Under the pieces are notes generated by a model. The model was given only the letters and a program-made list of their open reading frames with translations. It did not search any database and was not told the DNA's origin. From contig NC_060117.1 in assembly GCF_021155765.1 (NCBI RefSeq), positions 585,001-649,000 of the forward strand: DNA of 64,000 bases, given 5' to 3'. Positions 35,878-56,100 of this stretch are shown here, in pieces (position 1 is the first letter of the stretch; each line of letters begins with the position of its first letter). This DNA is from Diprion similis. Its lineage: Eukaryota; Arthropoda; Insecta; Hymenoptera; Diprionidae. Position numbers and translations under genes: made by a program.

Positions 35878-38437
35878 ATGTCTGTGGCCTCGTCAAGGCT
35901 CAGCAGTGTATCCTCGATATTGAAAAGCCCAGGCATTAGAGCAAAAGTTGTCAACCAGGCAAACAGAGTACAGTTCAAACTTCCCAAAAATCTCAAGGAT
36001 ATATTGCTCAACTTCGAAAGTGGGATAAATCACAAACAATATGAAAATCTTGTGTGTACCATTCGTGACTCGGATATTAGGGTATGTATTATTATCCCAT
36101 ATTGTTATATACATTTTTGGCAAACTTATTAATCGACATAGTCGTAATTTCTACCTGTTTGTCACTTTTCACAACTCATAATTTTTTCTAGGAAAGCGAG
36201 TTGATAGAGTTACTGACGGAGACACACGCTTGTATCACGCTACTTGGCCCGTCCCATAGATTATTTATCGAGGCACTGCTGACGCTTAATTGGACAACCA
36301 GATCGTTGCAAGTAACGACGATCTACAAAGAATTCCTTGAAGATCTAGTATCTGCTCATAACTATCATGCCAAGCTTATAATAGACAAGCTAGTAGATCG
36401 ATTTAAATCCGGTAAGTAAAGCCGTTACGTACCTGACTTCACCTGTCACTCATTTGCACCCTTCAACGGCCCTCGTTATCTGACTCATTATTCATTTTCA
36501 GAAGAGGACGACAATGCTACAGAATGGGAATTTGCCAAATCAAAAAAACAGGATCTGCAAACGTTAAGACACGTGCATGACGTCCTGCGGATGCTTATGA
36601 AAATTATTCCCATGTAAGGATGTGAATTCTTACGCTCTCCAATGCTTCATAATTTTCTACTGCAGTTGCCGACTCATACTGAGCAGATCGGTTTGTTTAT
36701 AATGCCTCCTAACAATTGTGTTTCTTTTGTAGGGCTACCGACCTTTTGTTACAATCACTTGTGGCGAACTACCCATACTGGAGGCTCAACACGCAAAGAC
36801 ATGAAATTTACATATACGCCCTTCTTCAAATACTGGAGTATGCCCCACATCTCAGATCTGACATTCTCTCGCTTATAATCAACAGGTATTTAAAACTGGA
36901 GGTTGATGTAATATAACCTTATATACCTATTGGTCTGGATATAAATCAATCGTGAATATCCATCAACCCCTAATTTAGCACTATTTCCGGGATTTTTTTT
37001 TCTTAATCAACCAAGTATAGTTGAATCAAATTTGATAAGAAAATGACCTGTTATTACACGAGGTATTTTTATTCATTATGTTTTGTTTTCAGGCTAATTG
37101 TTTTGGACGTTTATGCGCCACGATCTGAAATAGACGAGTGCGAAGACGACGAAGATATGGATGAAAGTGACGATGGCGCACAGTTCGTATTCACATTAGA
37201 CGAAGTGCAGGGTGACGCGATAAAAAATGAGAAACAGAAGGAAATACGAAAAATGAAACATCCTGTTGCGAACACCTTGGACGTGTGCATGGAGCAGGTG
37301 CTTGCATATATATATAACTGCTGCCACAATCAGGGAATACTCAACTGGGAATCATTGAAAAGTCTCTATCACGATCTCCTAAAGATGTTTGAACAAATAA
37401 TATTGCCCACGCACGCCAGCCATCACGTACAGTTTATCATGTTCTATATTTGTAGTTTTAAACCGACAGTATCCGAAGCCTTTGTAAATTGGCTGTGGCA
37501 GAAAGTCTCTGACCCAAACGTTGCCCCTGTTATACGACAATCTTCCGTATCCTATATCGCCAGTCTACTCGCCAGAGCAACATTTATTCAACTTGAGTAC
37601 GTCAATCTTTAATAAACCTATATGTACTTTATGAAACTTATCTTTCAATATTGCACAAGTTTTATCTTGACATATCTCTAGTATGGTATTTCAAAAATTT
37701 GCGTATGAACACTCCCTAAATAATAAAAATTTCAATTTTGCAGAGTGATCAAATCAACGTTATTGAAAATGTCGATGTGGATACACAGCTACATATCATC
37801 GCAAGATAGCCTTGAGTGCGCTAATAGCGATGTAAGGGTGCACGCGGTATTTTATGCCGTATGCCAGGCAATGTTTTATGTCATTGCTTTTAGGCACAAG
37901 CATCTCGTTGAGACAAGAAAAAGTATGTAGACACGATGTCGGTACAAAGCTTTCAAATTGATCGATGATCGTTACTTACGAACTTGTATACTTTCAGACT
38001 TGTTGTTCCTTCAAAGCCTGAATCTGACGAAGATTATAGCATGTCGACTGAATCCATTAAAAGTTTGCCAACCGGCAGTAGTGCGGAATTTCGCGGCTAT
38101 AACGCGCACCTACCAGTTGGCCTACTGTTACACAATAATCGAACACAACGCTCGGAGTAATCTACCCGTCGTTCAAAGTACCAACCGTGTCACTCTGTGG
38201 CTGGATACTTTCTTTCCTTTTGACCCCTACATTCTCCTGAGAAGTGGCCGAAGATTTACTTCGATTTACATGGTATATCAAGGCAGTGCAACCGATGAGG
38301 AATCAACATTGACCACTTGCAGAGATGACAATGACGATGACGATTTTATGGATGAAACCTCAATTCCATTGTCGAGCTCGTGCAATCACATGGATGTCTT
38401 CTCTTATGGAACATCACCTGGTTTCTTGCAACCCTGA
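35878..38437 (+). CDS. RRN3: RNA polymerase I-specific transcription initiation factor RRN3 (TIF-IA)
   Basis: RRN3 bridges RNA polymerase I to the promoter factor SL1 in the nucleolus and couples rRNA synthesis to growth signals. Exons: 35878-36081 (ATG directly after acceptor TTTCAG), 36192-36411, 36502-36613, 36733-36885, 37093-37596, 37744-37922 and 37998-38437. The sum is 603 residues, near the usual ~650. The HEAT-like helical body is recognisable (LQSLVANYPYW, EIYIYALLQILEYAPHLRSDIL, HHVQFIMFYICSF, PVIRQSSVSYIASLLARA, NPLKVCQPAVVRNFA, FFPFDPYILLRSGRR). An acidic loop EIDECEDDEDMDESDDG lies in the fifth exon. The C-terminal tail carries another acidic stretch (RDDNDDDDFMDE) followed by a Ser-rich segment. 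It is tail-to-tail with DAGLB (about 490 bp between stops). Confidence 0.95.
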
Positions 38438-38927
38438 ACATTCAACACTGTGTAGGGACTCGCGATGTCCCACGTTTTGTCATAAAATTCCTACACACGG
38501 TACCGATCAATCTTTTTATGTTACAAAAGTATTTTATTTATTTATTGATAACTGGAAATACTAAAATATCGACACATCACTGGCGTGTACTTGACACCTT
38601 ATCCCAAATGCTACAGATTTTTTTAAGAAATTCATTAAACGCCTATCAATGTTCCGAATCAAGCGTCACACACCAAGCTACTTGGTACGTTGTATTATGA
38701 ATTGGGATAATTTAGTTCAATTGATTTCTTGGTAAACTTGATGTATAATCTTGTACATAAAGATGAATTTTACGAATGATCAATAATTTGGTTCGCAGTA
38801 TAAATTGATTCGAACATCTTTTGATTCTAGGTATAATGTGTATAAATATAAAAATACTGATTTTCTTGGTCAATTTTCAGCTAGTCTTTATCATGATGCT
38901 GAACTTTGGCGGTTGAACGCCATTGAA

Positions 38928-41900
38928 CTACACTATACTAATGTCCTCGGGTACCTCGTCCTGCTGACCAAGTAACACAGTCAGCGCATGCTCCAAGTTT
39001 TCAGGCAGGTGGTCCAATAACATCCTCGGCATCACCGATAACTCCATGAAGTCTTCAGCTTGCGCCCAACGCATTTCGTATCGACATTTGTCACTTTTGC
39101 TTTCATTACTGTAACATACTTGAAGCTGGTTATCGGACCTTAGCTTAAGTGAGCCATGAATCGCAAAAGAGGTGAATTTTGTTAGTTAACATCAATGAAT
39201 TCATTTCAATTCATTCACAGGTACGACGTTGAAGGTGAAATTTTTAATTTGCGAATTACCTGTTTTTTTGCTGGAGGGCTGATTTGAGCCTTGAAATATG
39301 AAGTATACGCCCAGCTGTGTATAATCGAACACTCGAGTACCTTCGCAGAGCCACATTGCGTTCCAATATTGTTGCATCCTTGAAAAAGTAAGAGTGTGGC
39401 ACTACAGAATGACTCAAGGTAACAGATACATAGTTTGTTAATGAAACATCACCGGATTATAATTGTTTGCCAAAATGGCCAACTTGAATCACCATCAAAC
39501 GGGAATTTGATGACCACTTGATGTATTGTATTTATATTCTAATGCAGACTTCTGCCGCTATGTAATGACGATCTAGAGAAGTTATTAAATTATACCCACC
39601 ATCTGTCTTGTGTGTCGATCGGCAAGGAGTGGATGTTGCCCTTGTATAGATCCAACTGTGTTACCGTTTTGCCACAACATTTCAAGGTCCCTCTCAGGTA
39701 TACCAAACAAAGTATAACCGAGACCATTGAGGACCACTCTGTACTGAAATTATTGTGAGTCTTTAATATCTCCTTTTTCTTTTTTATCACTACTGCGCGA
39801 AACATTTGCATTTCTTGTTGAGAATGCATCGTTAAATATAACACGCCGCAAATTATACCTATAGATCTAGGGGCACATGTTCTATGGAAGCTTCACATGG
39901 TATATGGATTACCTTGGGTAAACGGCAAGCCTGCAGGGTAATGAGAAGAGAAGTCCTGAAATTTTCAATGCTGTCTACGCCAAGTCTCATAACAAGATCG
40001 TCTCCGAGACCTATTGTGAAAACAAATTCTTCGGTGATCCTGGCGGCTTCTCGACTAAGCAGTCCAGCTGTAATTTACACGAGGTAATTGCCATTAAGCA
40101 TCATTCACGGCAGGGTTATCCGGTACGGATAAAAGGTATTTTGGTGTGAAAATCTCTAGGAGTACGTTATTCCCACTCGTAGTGCAGCGAAAAAATTGTC
40201 ACGGTACGCGCTCACCTGGTGTTGAGAATGCGTAGACTCTCAGATTTGGATACAGCGGTCGAATCAGGAGGCCTAGGAGGACGGATAATCCAGCACCCAG
40301 ACTGTGACCTTGAAAATATTTGGAAATTTCAGACCCGTGTGGTATACTACATTTTTAAAAGTTGTACTCAATTACCCGTGAGTGTGAGGTTGTAGTGCGG
40401 GTACGTGGCAAACGCTTTAGTGAGAATCTTGGATTGTTCGAGCTGTTTCAATAGCACCTTGGCACCAATAATCATCCCTCTGTGAGCCTGTAATGAACCG
40501 TGTATTCTTGGACTTTTGCCGAAATTACGCCAATTTTAAAGAAAGAAACGCACTTGCCGTAATTTACGTACCATACTACCAGGTGGTAAGCCATCCGCTT
40601 CAAATAGATCGGAAGCTGCTGCAATATCTGTAAACAGGTCACGCAAAGATAGCGATCCCCGAATCACTATCACGATGCTTGCAGTTTTATGGTCAGCAAC
40701 CACGCAGAAAGGTATCTATTGATAGGGTGAAGAAAAATTCTGTTAGTTGCGTAGATATCTTTTTTCTAGCTTGTTGGTTCATCTCATTTCCGCGCACCTC
40801 GCAAAGGTGGTTTCGAAACGAAGCGTATAAGATATCGTCCTCTGATAACTGAGACAAGTATTTTACACCGGCAAGATTACACAAACAGCAATTGTCATCG
40901 ATCACCGCGTTGTCCTTCCGCCTAGAACAAGTCAAGATGTACACGGATATTAGGGATCATTAGCTGGGTCTGGTTTATCTCGCAAGTCGTAGTAAAATTT
41001 GAATTTCAGTTTCTTGAAATATATCAATATAGTTTTACGGTTTAGCTCAATATACCTGAAACACGCGCAACAAGTCATGTATTTGGTAAGTCTGAAGCAG
41101 CCTGTACACATATGCTGATACATGACAAATACCCAAGCATAAGAAGCTACGGATAACTGCATGTAATGCTGAGCCCATTCGAGCGACATCCAGCTCGGTG
41201 TGAGGCGAAAAATTTCCTGTGCATCTGGGAAAAAGTGGGAGAGAATTAATCGAATAAGAGTAACTATACTATAGCGATACTACTAAATTAGAGAACTTGT
41301 ATTATTTGAGCATTGTTCTCACCGGAAGTATATACTGGGCGATTTAAGATGCGAAGCCGCTTCAATTCAAGCGTCTCCCGCTTTTGTCTGACTCTCAACA
41401 GAATACAGCCCGCCATAACATCAGATGGAACTAGATCTGTGCCTCGAAACAGTGCGCTGAGTAATCCTAACGCATAGGATGAAAACGAAACGAAACGTTT
41501 TTGAATCTTGACAAAATAGCCATTGTAATTTGATATTTCTAACCGACTTATTCCATTCACAAACGGACTATAGATACCGAATCATTTCTAAGCATGTCAT
41601 GTTATACGAAACTCGAGAAGTAGTACAAGCTTCGGTTCTTGCGTCTTTAAAATGACATAACGCTGCCGATCGAATACACTCTCTGTCTCCAATAATTAGT
41701 GCTCCGCAAAACTGGTACAAGCTTCGTTGCAATCAACGATCACGTGGCAACCTCACCCATATGTACCTATGTCTCACCAGCAACATGTTGAAACGTTTCG
41801 TCGGCACTTTCATCTCGCTGCATCCACCATAAAAATTTGAACCTTCGTATCCACGTGTTGGATACTTTGCGATGTTCCTCGAAATCTTGTAAAGTCTTAT

Positions 41901-42682
41901 CTTCGAGGCCTAAAGAGCCGAGAGGATCGAAGACGAGAGCCAGTCCTAGCATCGTTAAGCCAAGTAGTACCCAGTGGAACAAAACCAGCCCCTCTACGAC
42001 GGGTATTGTATAGTTGTCATCGGAACATTCGACGTGTCGAGTGAATACCCAAAATGTTCCCAGAACATTCCACGCTACTTCAGGGAATATTAACAATACC
42101 CTGAAACATTAACGTATGTATGTATGTATGTACCTGCACTGTTTTTCAGCCACATTTATTGCTCATTATAGGTATATACCACAGGTTGGAGGGAATATTC
42201 GAAGGAAAATTAGTGATCTGGGAGGAGGATTCTGCAAAACTGCGATCTAATTATGGCTTACTTGACGGTCAGGAGCGGTTCGACCAGTCGACGAGAGTAC
42301 GTGTCTGTGATAGACCCTTTCGAACTGTAGGTTACTATGACGAATAACAGCGTGGCGATTATGCCCAGGAGCGTTAGTTCCCCAGCTAGGAATACACGCA
42401 CCAATTCACCACCGGTCCGGCATTTCCAAGTCTCCTCATAATATTTTATACACGCAATTGTCATTAGGATTAACCTGAGGGAATAGTCAAAGCCGTGACA
42501 CGTGTTTAGAGAATTTTGTTAATATTCACCGAATGAATCAGGTGCTATGAAATATTTTTAGAATGTCAATCGATGTTCCGGCCTTACCAAATAATTCGAA
42601 TGAAAATTTCGAACAGCCCGGGGTATACGAGATCGTCAGTGGCAGCTAACCACTTTCGTCCAAATAATTTCAAGGCTGGCAT
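38928..42682 (-). CDS. DAGLB: sn1-specific diacylglycerol lipase beta
   Basis: Membrane serine hydrolase that cuts diacylglycerol to 2-arachidonoylglycerol. Thirteen exons can be joined in phase: 42682-42588 (MPALKLFGRKWLAATDDLV), 42474-42262, 42100-41778, 41466-41323, 41224-41056, 40921-40798, 40715-40572, 40487-40376, 40308-40216, 40067-39913, 39743-39600, 39378-39260 and 39138-38928. The total is 681 residues (mammalian about 670). The N-terminal third has four hydrophobic segments. GTDLVPSD and the lipase core follow (VIRGSLSLRDLFTDI). The nucleophile elbow GHSLG puts serine at about 444, and its bases are split by an intron after the first G of the Gly codon. The acid is in GDDLVMRL (about D496, 52 residues on, as in DAGLB). 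The tail has LYTAGRILHI and the conserved MLLDHLPENLEHAL. Confidence 0.94.
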
Positions 42683-51154
<8,472 letters not shown>

Positions 51155-51393
51155 TTAATTATGTCCCAAATTTACGCTGTCGCATTGACAAACCTCGTTT
51201 TTAGATAGTCTCTGTATGATGATGCGTACACACCTCTACAGGTTTATCATAGTGTTGCACATATATGTCACAGATTATCAACAACTTGCGTTGAGTGTTG
51301 TTACGTGTGTCCTGTAAGAGTGACTTTCAGGCACGTGTTATACGTACGTACATACAAATAGATTGTTAGTAGGAATTCTTTGCAAAGAATGTG

Positions 51394-51399
51394 AATAAA
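51394..51399 (+). terminator. poly(A) signal of Miro
   Basis: AATAAA about 240 nt past the Miro stop codon, followed by T/GT-rich sequence. Confidence 0.55.
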
Positions 51400-51419
51400 A
51401 TTATTTTTGCTTTACTGTT

Positions 51420-53127
51420 AAGCTGCGGAACTAAACTCAAGGTTGAATGACACAAATCTGTAAAGAATATATATGCATACATAGGTATGATGAATATCTT
51501 ATATTTATATGTAGGTGAAAAAAATATTTATTCATTACTTCTAGTTATCATTGAAAAATAAGAAGTTTCATTTGGAGAGTTATAGTGGCAATGATTCTTA
51601 GTCGTCTACGAGGATAGATTGATTCCCATGTAAGGTATAGTCATAGACATCATGTAACTCGTCTTCTGTGTGCTTTGCGTTGTTATATAAAAGCGTTGCA
51701 TCTAGAAATGACATTGAATGCAATAAAGTTATAATTGTCAAATAATTTGTGCCCTACTGGGCTTGCACCGTACCTCTGTGAATGGTCAAAGATCGTCAAC
51801 AACTTATTTATTTGATTGTTCGCAAGCATAAGAGGGAATTGTACTGTTTTTCCTTATGGTCATATTCTGTAATTAAATTGACAATTAGAAGCAAGCCAAA
51901 TTTTGTAATTGAATTTTAGCCCTCCATATTTTTGCGATTTCTGAAGCCAAAATTTTTTCCTCGGAATCGTGCATGTTTCTTTTTTCGCCAATTAGACTCT
52001 CAGGAGTGCAAAAACGCCTTGGGCGTAAGGACCCATACTAGAATCCCAATTCAATAGTTCATGACCTATCGAAAATCAACGGGAAAGTGCCGAAAATTAC
52101 AATCTCATCAGCATGTCCTGCGTTGACGTATGCGGATCATTTGCGAATGACTGCCAATGAATGAACTGTTTACCAGATTTGCCGCTAGATGCAGTCAATG
52201 GGGGCATACGTGCTAATTCACAAATTGGTAGTGGTATTTCTACACTCGAATCGTGCGTCACAAGTGAAGTTAGTGCCGTAATGAATGAAACGCTACGAGT
52301 GCTAATTCAATTGGACGAACGACCTGGAGCCGGTGTACTCGGCGGGGGGGTACACGCCTGCGCAGGGATTCTCAGGCTTTCCGACATGCCATTCTGTGTG
52401 TTGGGAGGCCTCTTGAAGGAGCGTTAGGCGCAAGGCAGCTTTCGATGTGCTATAACTCGGAATTTCTCAATAATTAAGAATGGCATGCAGGAGAGGTGGA
52501 AAGGTGATAAATGAAGATTCTTTCTACATAATAACGGCATGAATATTGTACAAGCACGAATTTTCCACATCGTGATACATGAAGATTCTTTCTATATAAT
52601 TACGGCAGGAATATTCTACAAGCGAGTATTTTTCACATGATCATATCATACGATGTAATTGTACATGTAATGATAGCACATAAAATTATAATACATATGG
52701 TTATGCCGGACAAAATGACTCTATGCCTTTTATACCAAAGTGGAGAAGAATGATTCGGAAAAAGTATATTGAACACATCTACTATGTAATTTAGATTTTG
52801 AACAATTACCTATTGAATAAGGAAAATTGAATAGGTCAGCTGATGAAAAATCGATTAGAGAAACGGTTACGCTTGAATTTATGTATATCCGGAAGACGGA
52901 ACTAACTCTTCGTTTTTTTGTCTATGACATTTTGAGTTGAGGTTTGCGATGGGAATGTAAGCTATGCTGGCTGCAAACAGATGAATTATGCACCACTGGA
53001 GATTATAATGTAATGTCCGATATCCTTGTATTGTTCATGTGTAACTAAATTTGCGAATAAAAAAACATAACAATATCCCACACAAATTGTTCTACACATA
53101 ATTCATCTAATTTATACATCTGGAAAA
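51420..53127. other. spacer before the satellite array
   Basis: AT-rich, with no recognised gene. An 88-codon frame at 52161-52427 starts with ATG but shows no known domain. A two-copy ~68-bp tandem repeat lies at 52505-52640. Confidence 0.5.
52505..52640. repeat. two-copy tandem repeat, period ~68 bp
   Basis: 52505-52572 and 52573-52640 are adjacent and align along their length (TGATA(A/C)ATGAAGATTCTTTC..., ...CGGCA.GAATATT.TACAAGC...TTTTC(C)ACAT) with about 80-85% identity by eye. Confidence 0.85.
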
Positions 53128-56100
53128 TTGCAACGACTTTGAGAAATGCTGTAAATGGTTCGTTAGTGTCCTATTCCGACGTAATTTTGCGAGAAAAATC
53201 GAATTATCGCAGTCCCAATGCGCTGCGAGCAACACCTGTAAAGTTACAGCCGAAAAACTGCGGATTTTCATCGTCATTTCTCTGCTGCTGGTCCTACGCT
53301 ATTTTTCATGTGTTTTTTGAGTTCCTGGGCGTCCAATTAGTCTAAGAAGCGTCATAGTGATCGATTCCTAGACCAAAAAATTTTTGACCGAAAAAAATCG
53401 AAGGCTAACCCCTTTGCATTTTTGATGAAAATTTCGACGACTTTAAAAACTGCTGCAATTAATTCTTTAGAACACTATTCCGACGTAATTTTGCGAGAGA
53501 AATCGATTTATCGCAGTCCCAATGCGCTGCGAGCAACACCTGTGAAGTTACAGCCAAAAAACTGCAGATTTTCATCGTCATTTCTCTGCTGCTGGTCCTA
53601 CGCTATTTTTCATGTGTTTTTTGAGTTCCTGGGCGTCCAATCAGTCTAAGAAGCGTCATAGTAATCGATTCCTAGACCAAAAAATTTTTGGCCGAAAAAA
53701 ATCGAAGGCTAACCCCTTTGCATTTTTGATGAAAATTTCGACGACTTTAAAAACTGCTGCAATTATTTCTTTGGAACACTATTCCGACGTAATTCTGCGA
53801 AAGAAATCGATTTATCGCAGTCCCAATGCGCTGCGAGCAACACCTGTAAAGTTACAGCCGAAAAACTGCAGATTTTCATCGTCATTTCTCTGCTGCTGGT
53901 CCTACGCTATTTTTCATGTGTTTTTTGAGTTCCTGGGCGTCCAATCAGTCTAAGAAGCGTCATAGTAATCGATTCCTAGACCAAAAAATTTTTGGCCGAA
54001 AAAAATCGAAGGCTAACCCCTTTGCATTTTTGATGAAAATTTCGACGACTTTAAAAACTGCTGCAATTATTTCTTTAGAACACTATTCCGACGTAATTCT
54101 GCGAGAGAAATCGATTTATCGCAGTCCCAATGCGCTGCGAGCAACACCTGTAAAGTTACAGCCGAAAAACTGCAGAATTTCATCGTCATTTCTCTGCTGC
54201 TGGTCCTACGCTATTTTTCATGTGTTTTTTGAGTTCCTGGGCGTCCAATCAGTCTAAGAAGCGTCATAGTAATCGATTCCTAGACCAAAAAATTTTTGGC
54301 CGAAAAAAATCGAAGGCTAACCCCTTTGCATTTTTGATGAAAATTTCGACGACTTTAAAAACTGCTGCAATTAATTCTTTAGAACACTATTCCGACGTAA
54401 TTTTGCGAGAGAAATCGATTTATCGCAGTCCCAATGCGCTGCGAGCAACACCTGTAAAGTTACAGCCGAAAAACTGCAGATTTTCATCGTCATTTCTCTG
54501 CTGCTGGTCCTGCGCTATTTTTCATGTGTTTTTTGAGTTCCTGGGCGTCCAATCAGTCTAAGAAGCGTCATAGTAATCGATTCCTAGACCAAAAAATTTT
54601 TGGCCGAAAAAAATCAAAGGCTAACCCCTTTGCATTTTTGATGAAAATTTCGACGACTTTAAAAACTGCTGCAATTATTTCTTTAGAACACTATTCCGAC
54701 GTAATTTTGCGAGAGAAATCGATTTATCGCAGTCCCAATGCGCTGCGAGCAACACCTGTAAAGTTACAGCCGAAAAACTGCAGATTTTCATCGTCATTTC
54801 TCTGCTGCTGGTCCTGCGCTATTTTTCATGTGTTTTTTGAGTTCCTGGGCGTCCAATCAGTCTAAGAAGCGTCATAGTAATCGATTCCTAGACCAAAAAA
54901 TTTTTGGCCGAAAAAAATCGAAGGCTAACCCCTTTGCATTTTTGATGAAAATTTCGACGACTTTAAAAACTGCTGCAATTATTTCTTTAGAACACTATTC
55001 CGACGTAATTTTGCGAGAGAAATCGATTCATCGCAGTCCCAATGCGCTGCGAGCAACACCTGTAAAGTTACAGCCGAAAAACTGCAGATTTTCATCGTCA
55101 TTTCTCTGCTGCTGGTCCTACGCTATTTTTCATGTGTTTTTTGAGTTCCTGGGCGTCCAATCAGTCTAAGAAGCGTCATAGTAATCGATTCCTAGACCAA
55201 AAAATTTTTGGCCGAAAAAAATCGAAGGCTAACCCCTTTGCATTTTTGATGAAAATTTCGACGACTTTAAAAACTGCTGCAATTATTTCTTTAGAACACT
55301 ATTCCGACGTAATTCTGCGAGAGAAATCGATTTATCGCAGTCCCAATGCGCTGCGAGCAACACCTGTAAAGTTACAGCCGAAAAACTGCAGAATTTCATC
55401 GTCATTTCTCTGCTGCTGGTCCTACGCTATTTTTCATGTGTTTTTTGAGTTCCTGGGCGTCCAATCAGTCTAAGAAGCGTCATAGTAATCGATTCCTAGA
55501 CCAAAAAATTTTTGGCCGAAAAAAATCGAAGGCTAACCCCTTTGCATTTTTGATGAAAATTTCGACGACTTTAAAAACTGCTGCAATTATTTCTTTAGAA
55601 CACTATTCCGACGTAATTCTGCGAGAGAAATCGATTTATCGCAGTCCCAATGCGCTGCGAGCAACACCTGTAAAGTTACAGCCGAAAAACTGCAGATTTT
55701 CATCGTCATTTCTCTGCTGCTGGTCCTACGCTATTTTTCATGTGTTTTTTGAGTTCCTGGGCGTCCAATTAGTCTAAGAGGCGTCATAGTAATCGATTCC
55801 TAGACCAAAAAATTTTTGGCCGAAAAAAATCGAAGGCTAACCCCTTTGCATTTTTGATGAAATTTTCGACGACTTTAAGAACTGCTGCAAATAATTCTTT
55901 AGAACACTATTCCGACGTAATTTTGCGAGAGAAATCGATTTATCGCAGTCCCAATGCGCTGCGAGCAACACCTGTAAAGTTACAGCCGAAAAACTGCAGA
56001 TTTTCATCGTCATTTCTCTGCTGCTGGTCCTACGCTATTTTTCATGTGTTTTTTGAGTTCCTGGGCGTCCAATCAGTCTAAGAAGCGTCATAGTAATCGA

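Noticed and set aside
52161-52427. An 88-codon frame MNCLPDLPLDAVNGG...
   Set aside because: No known domain, splice context or nearby promoter or poly(A) features. Consistent with chance.
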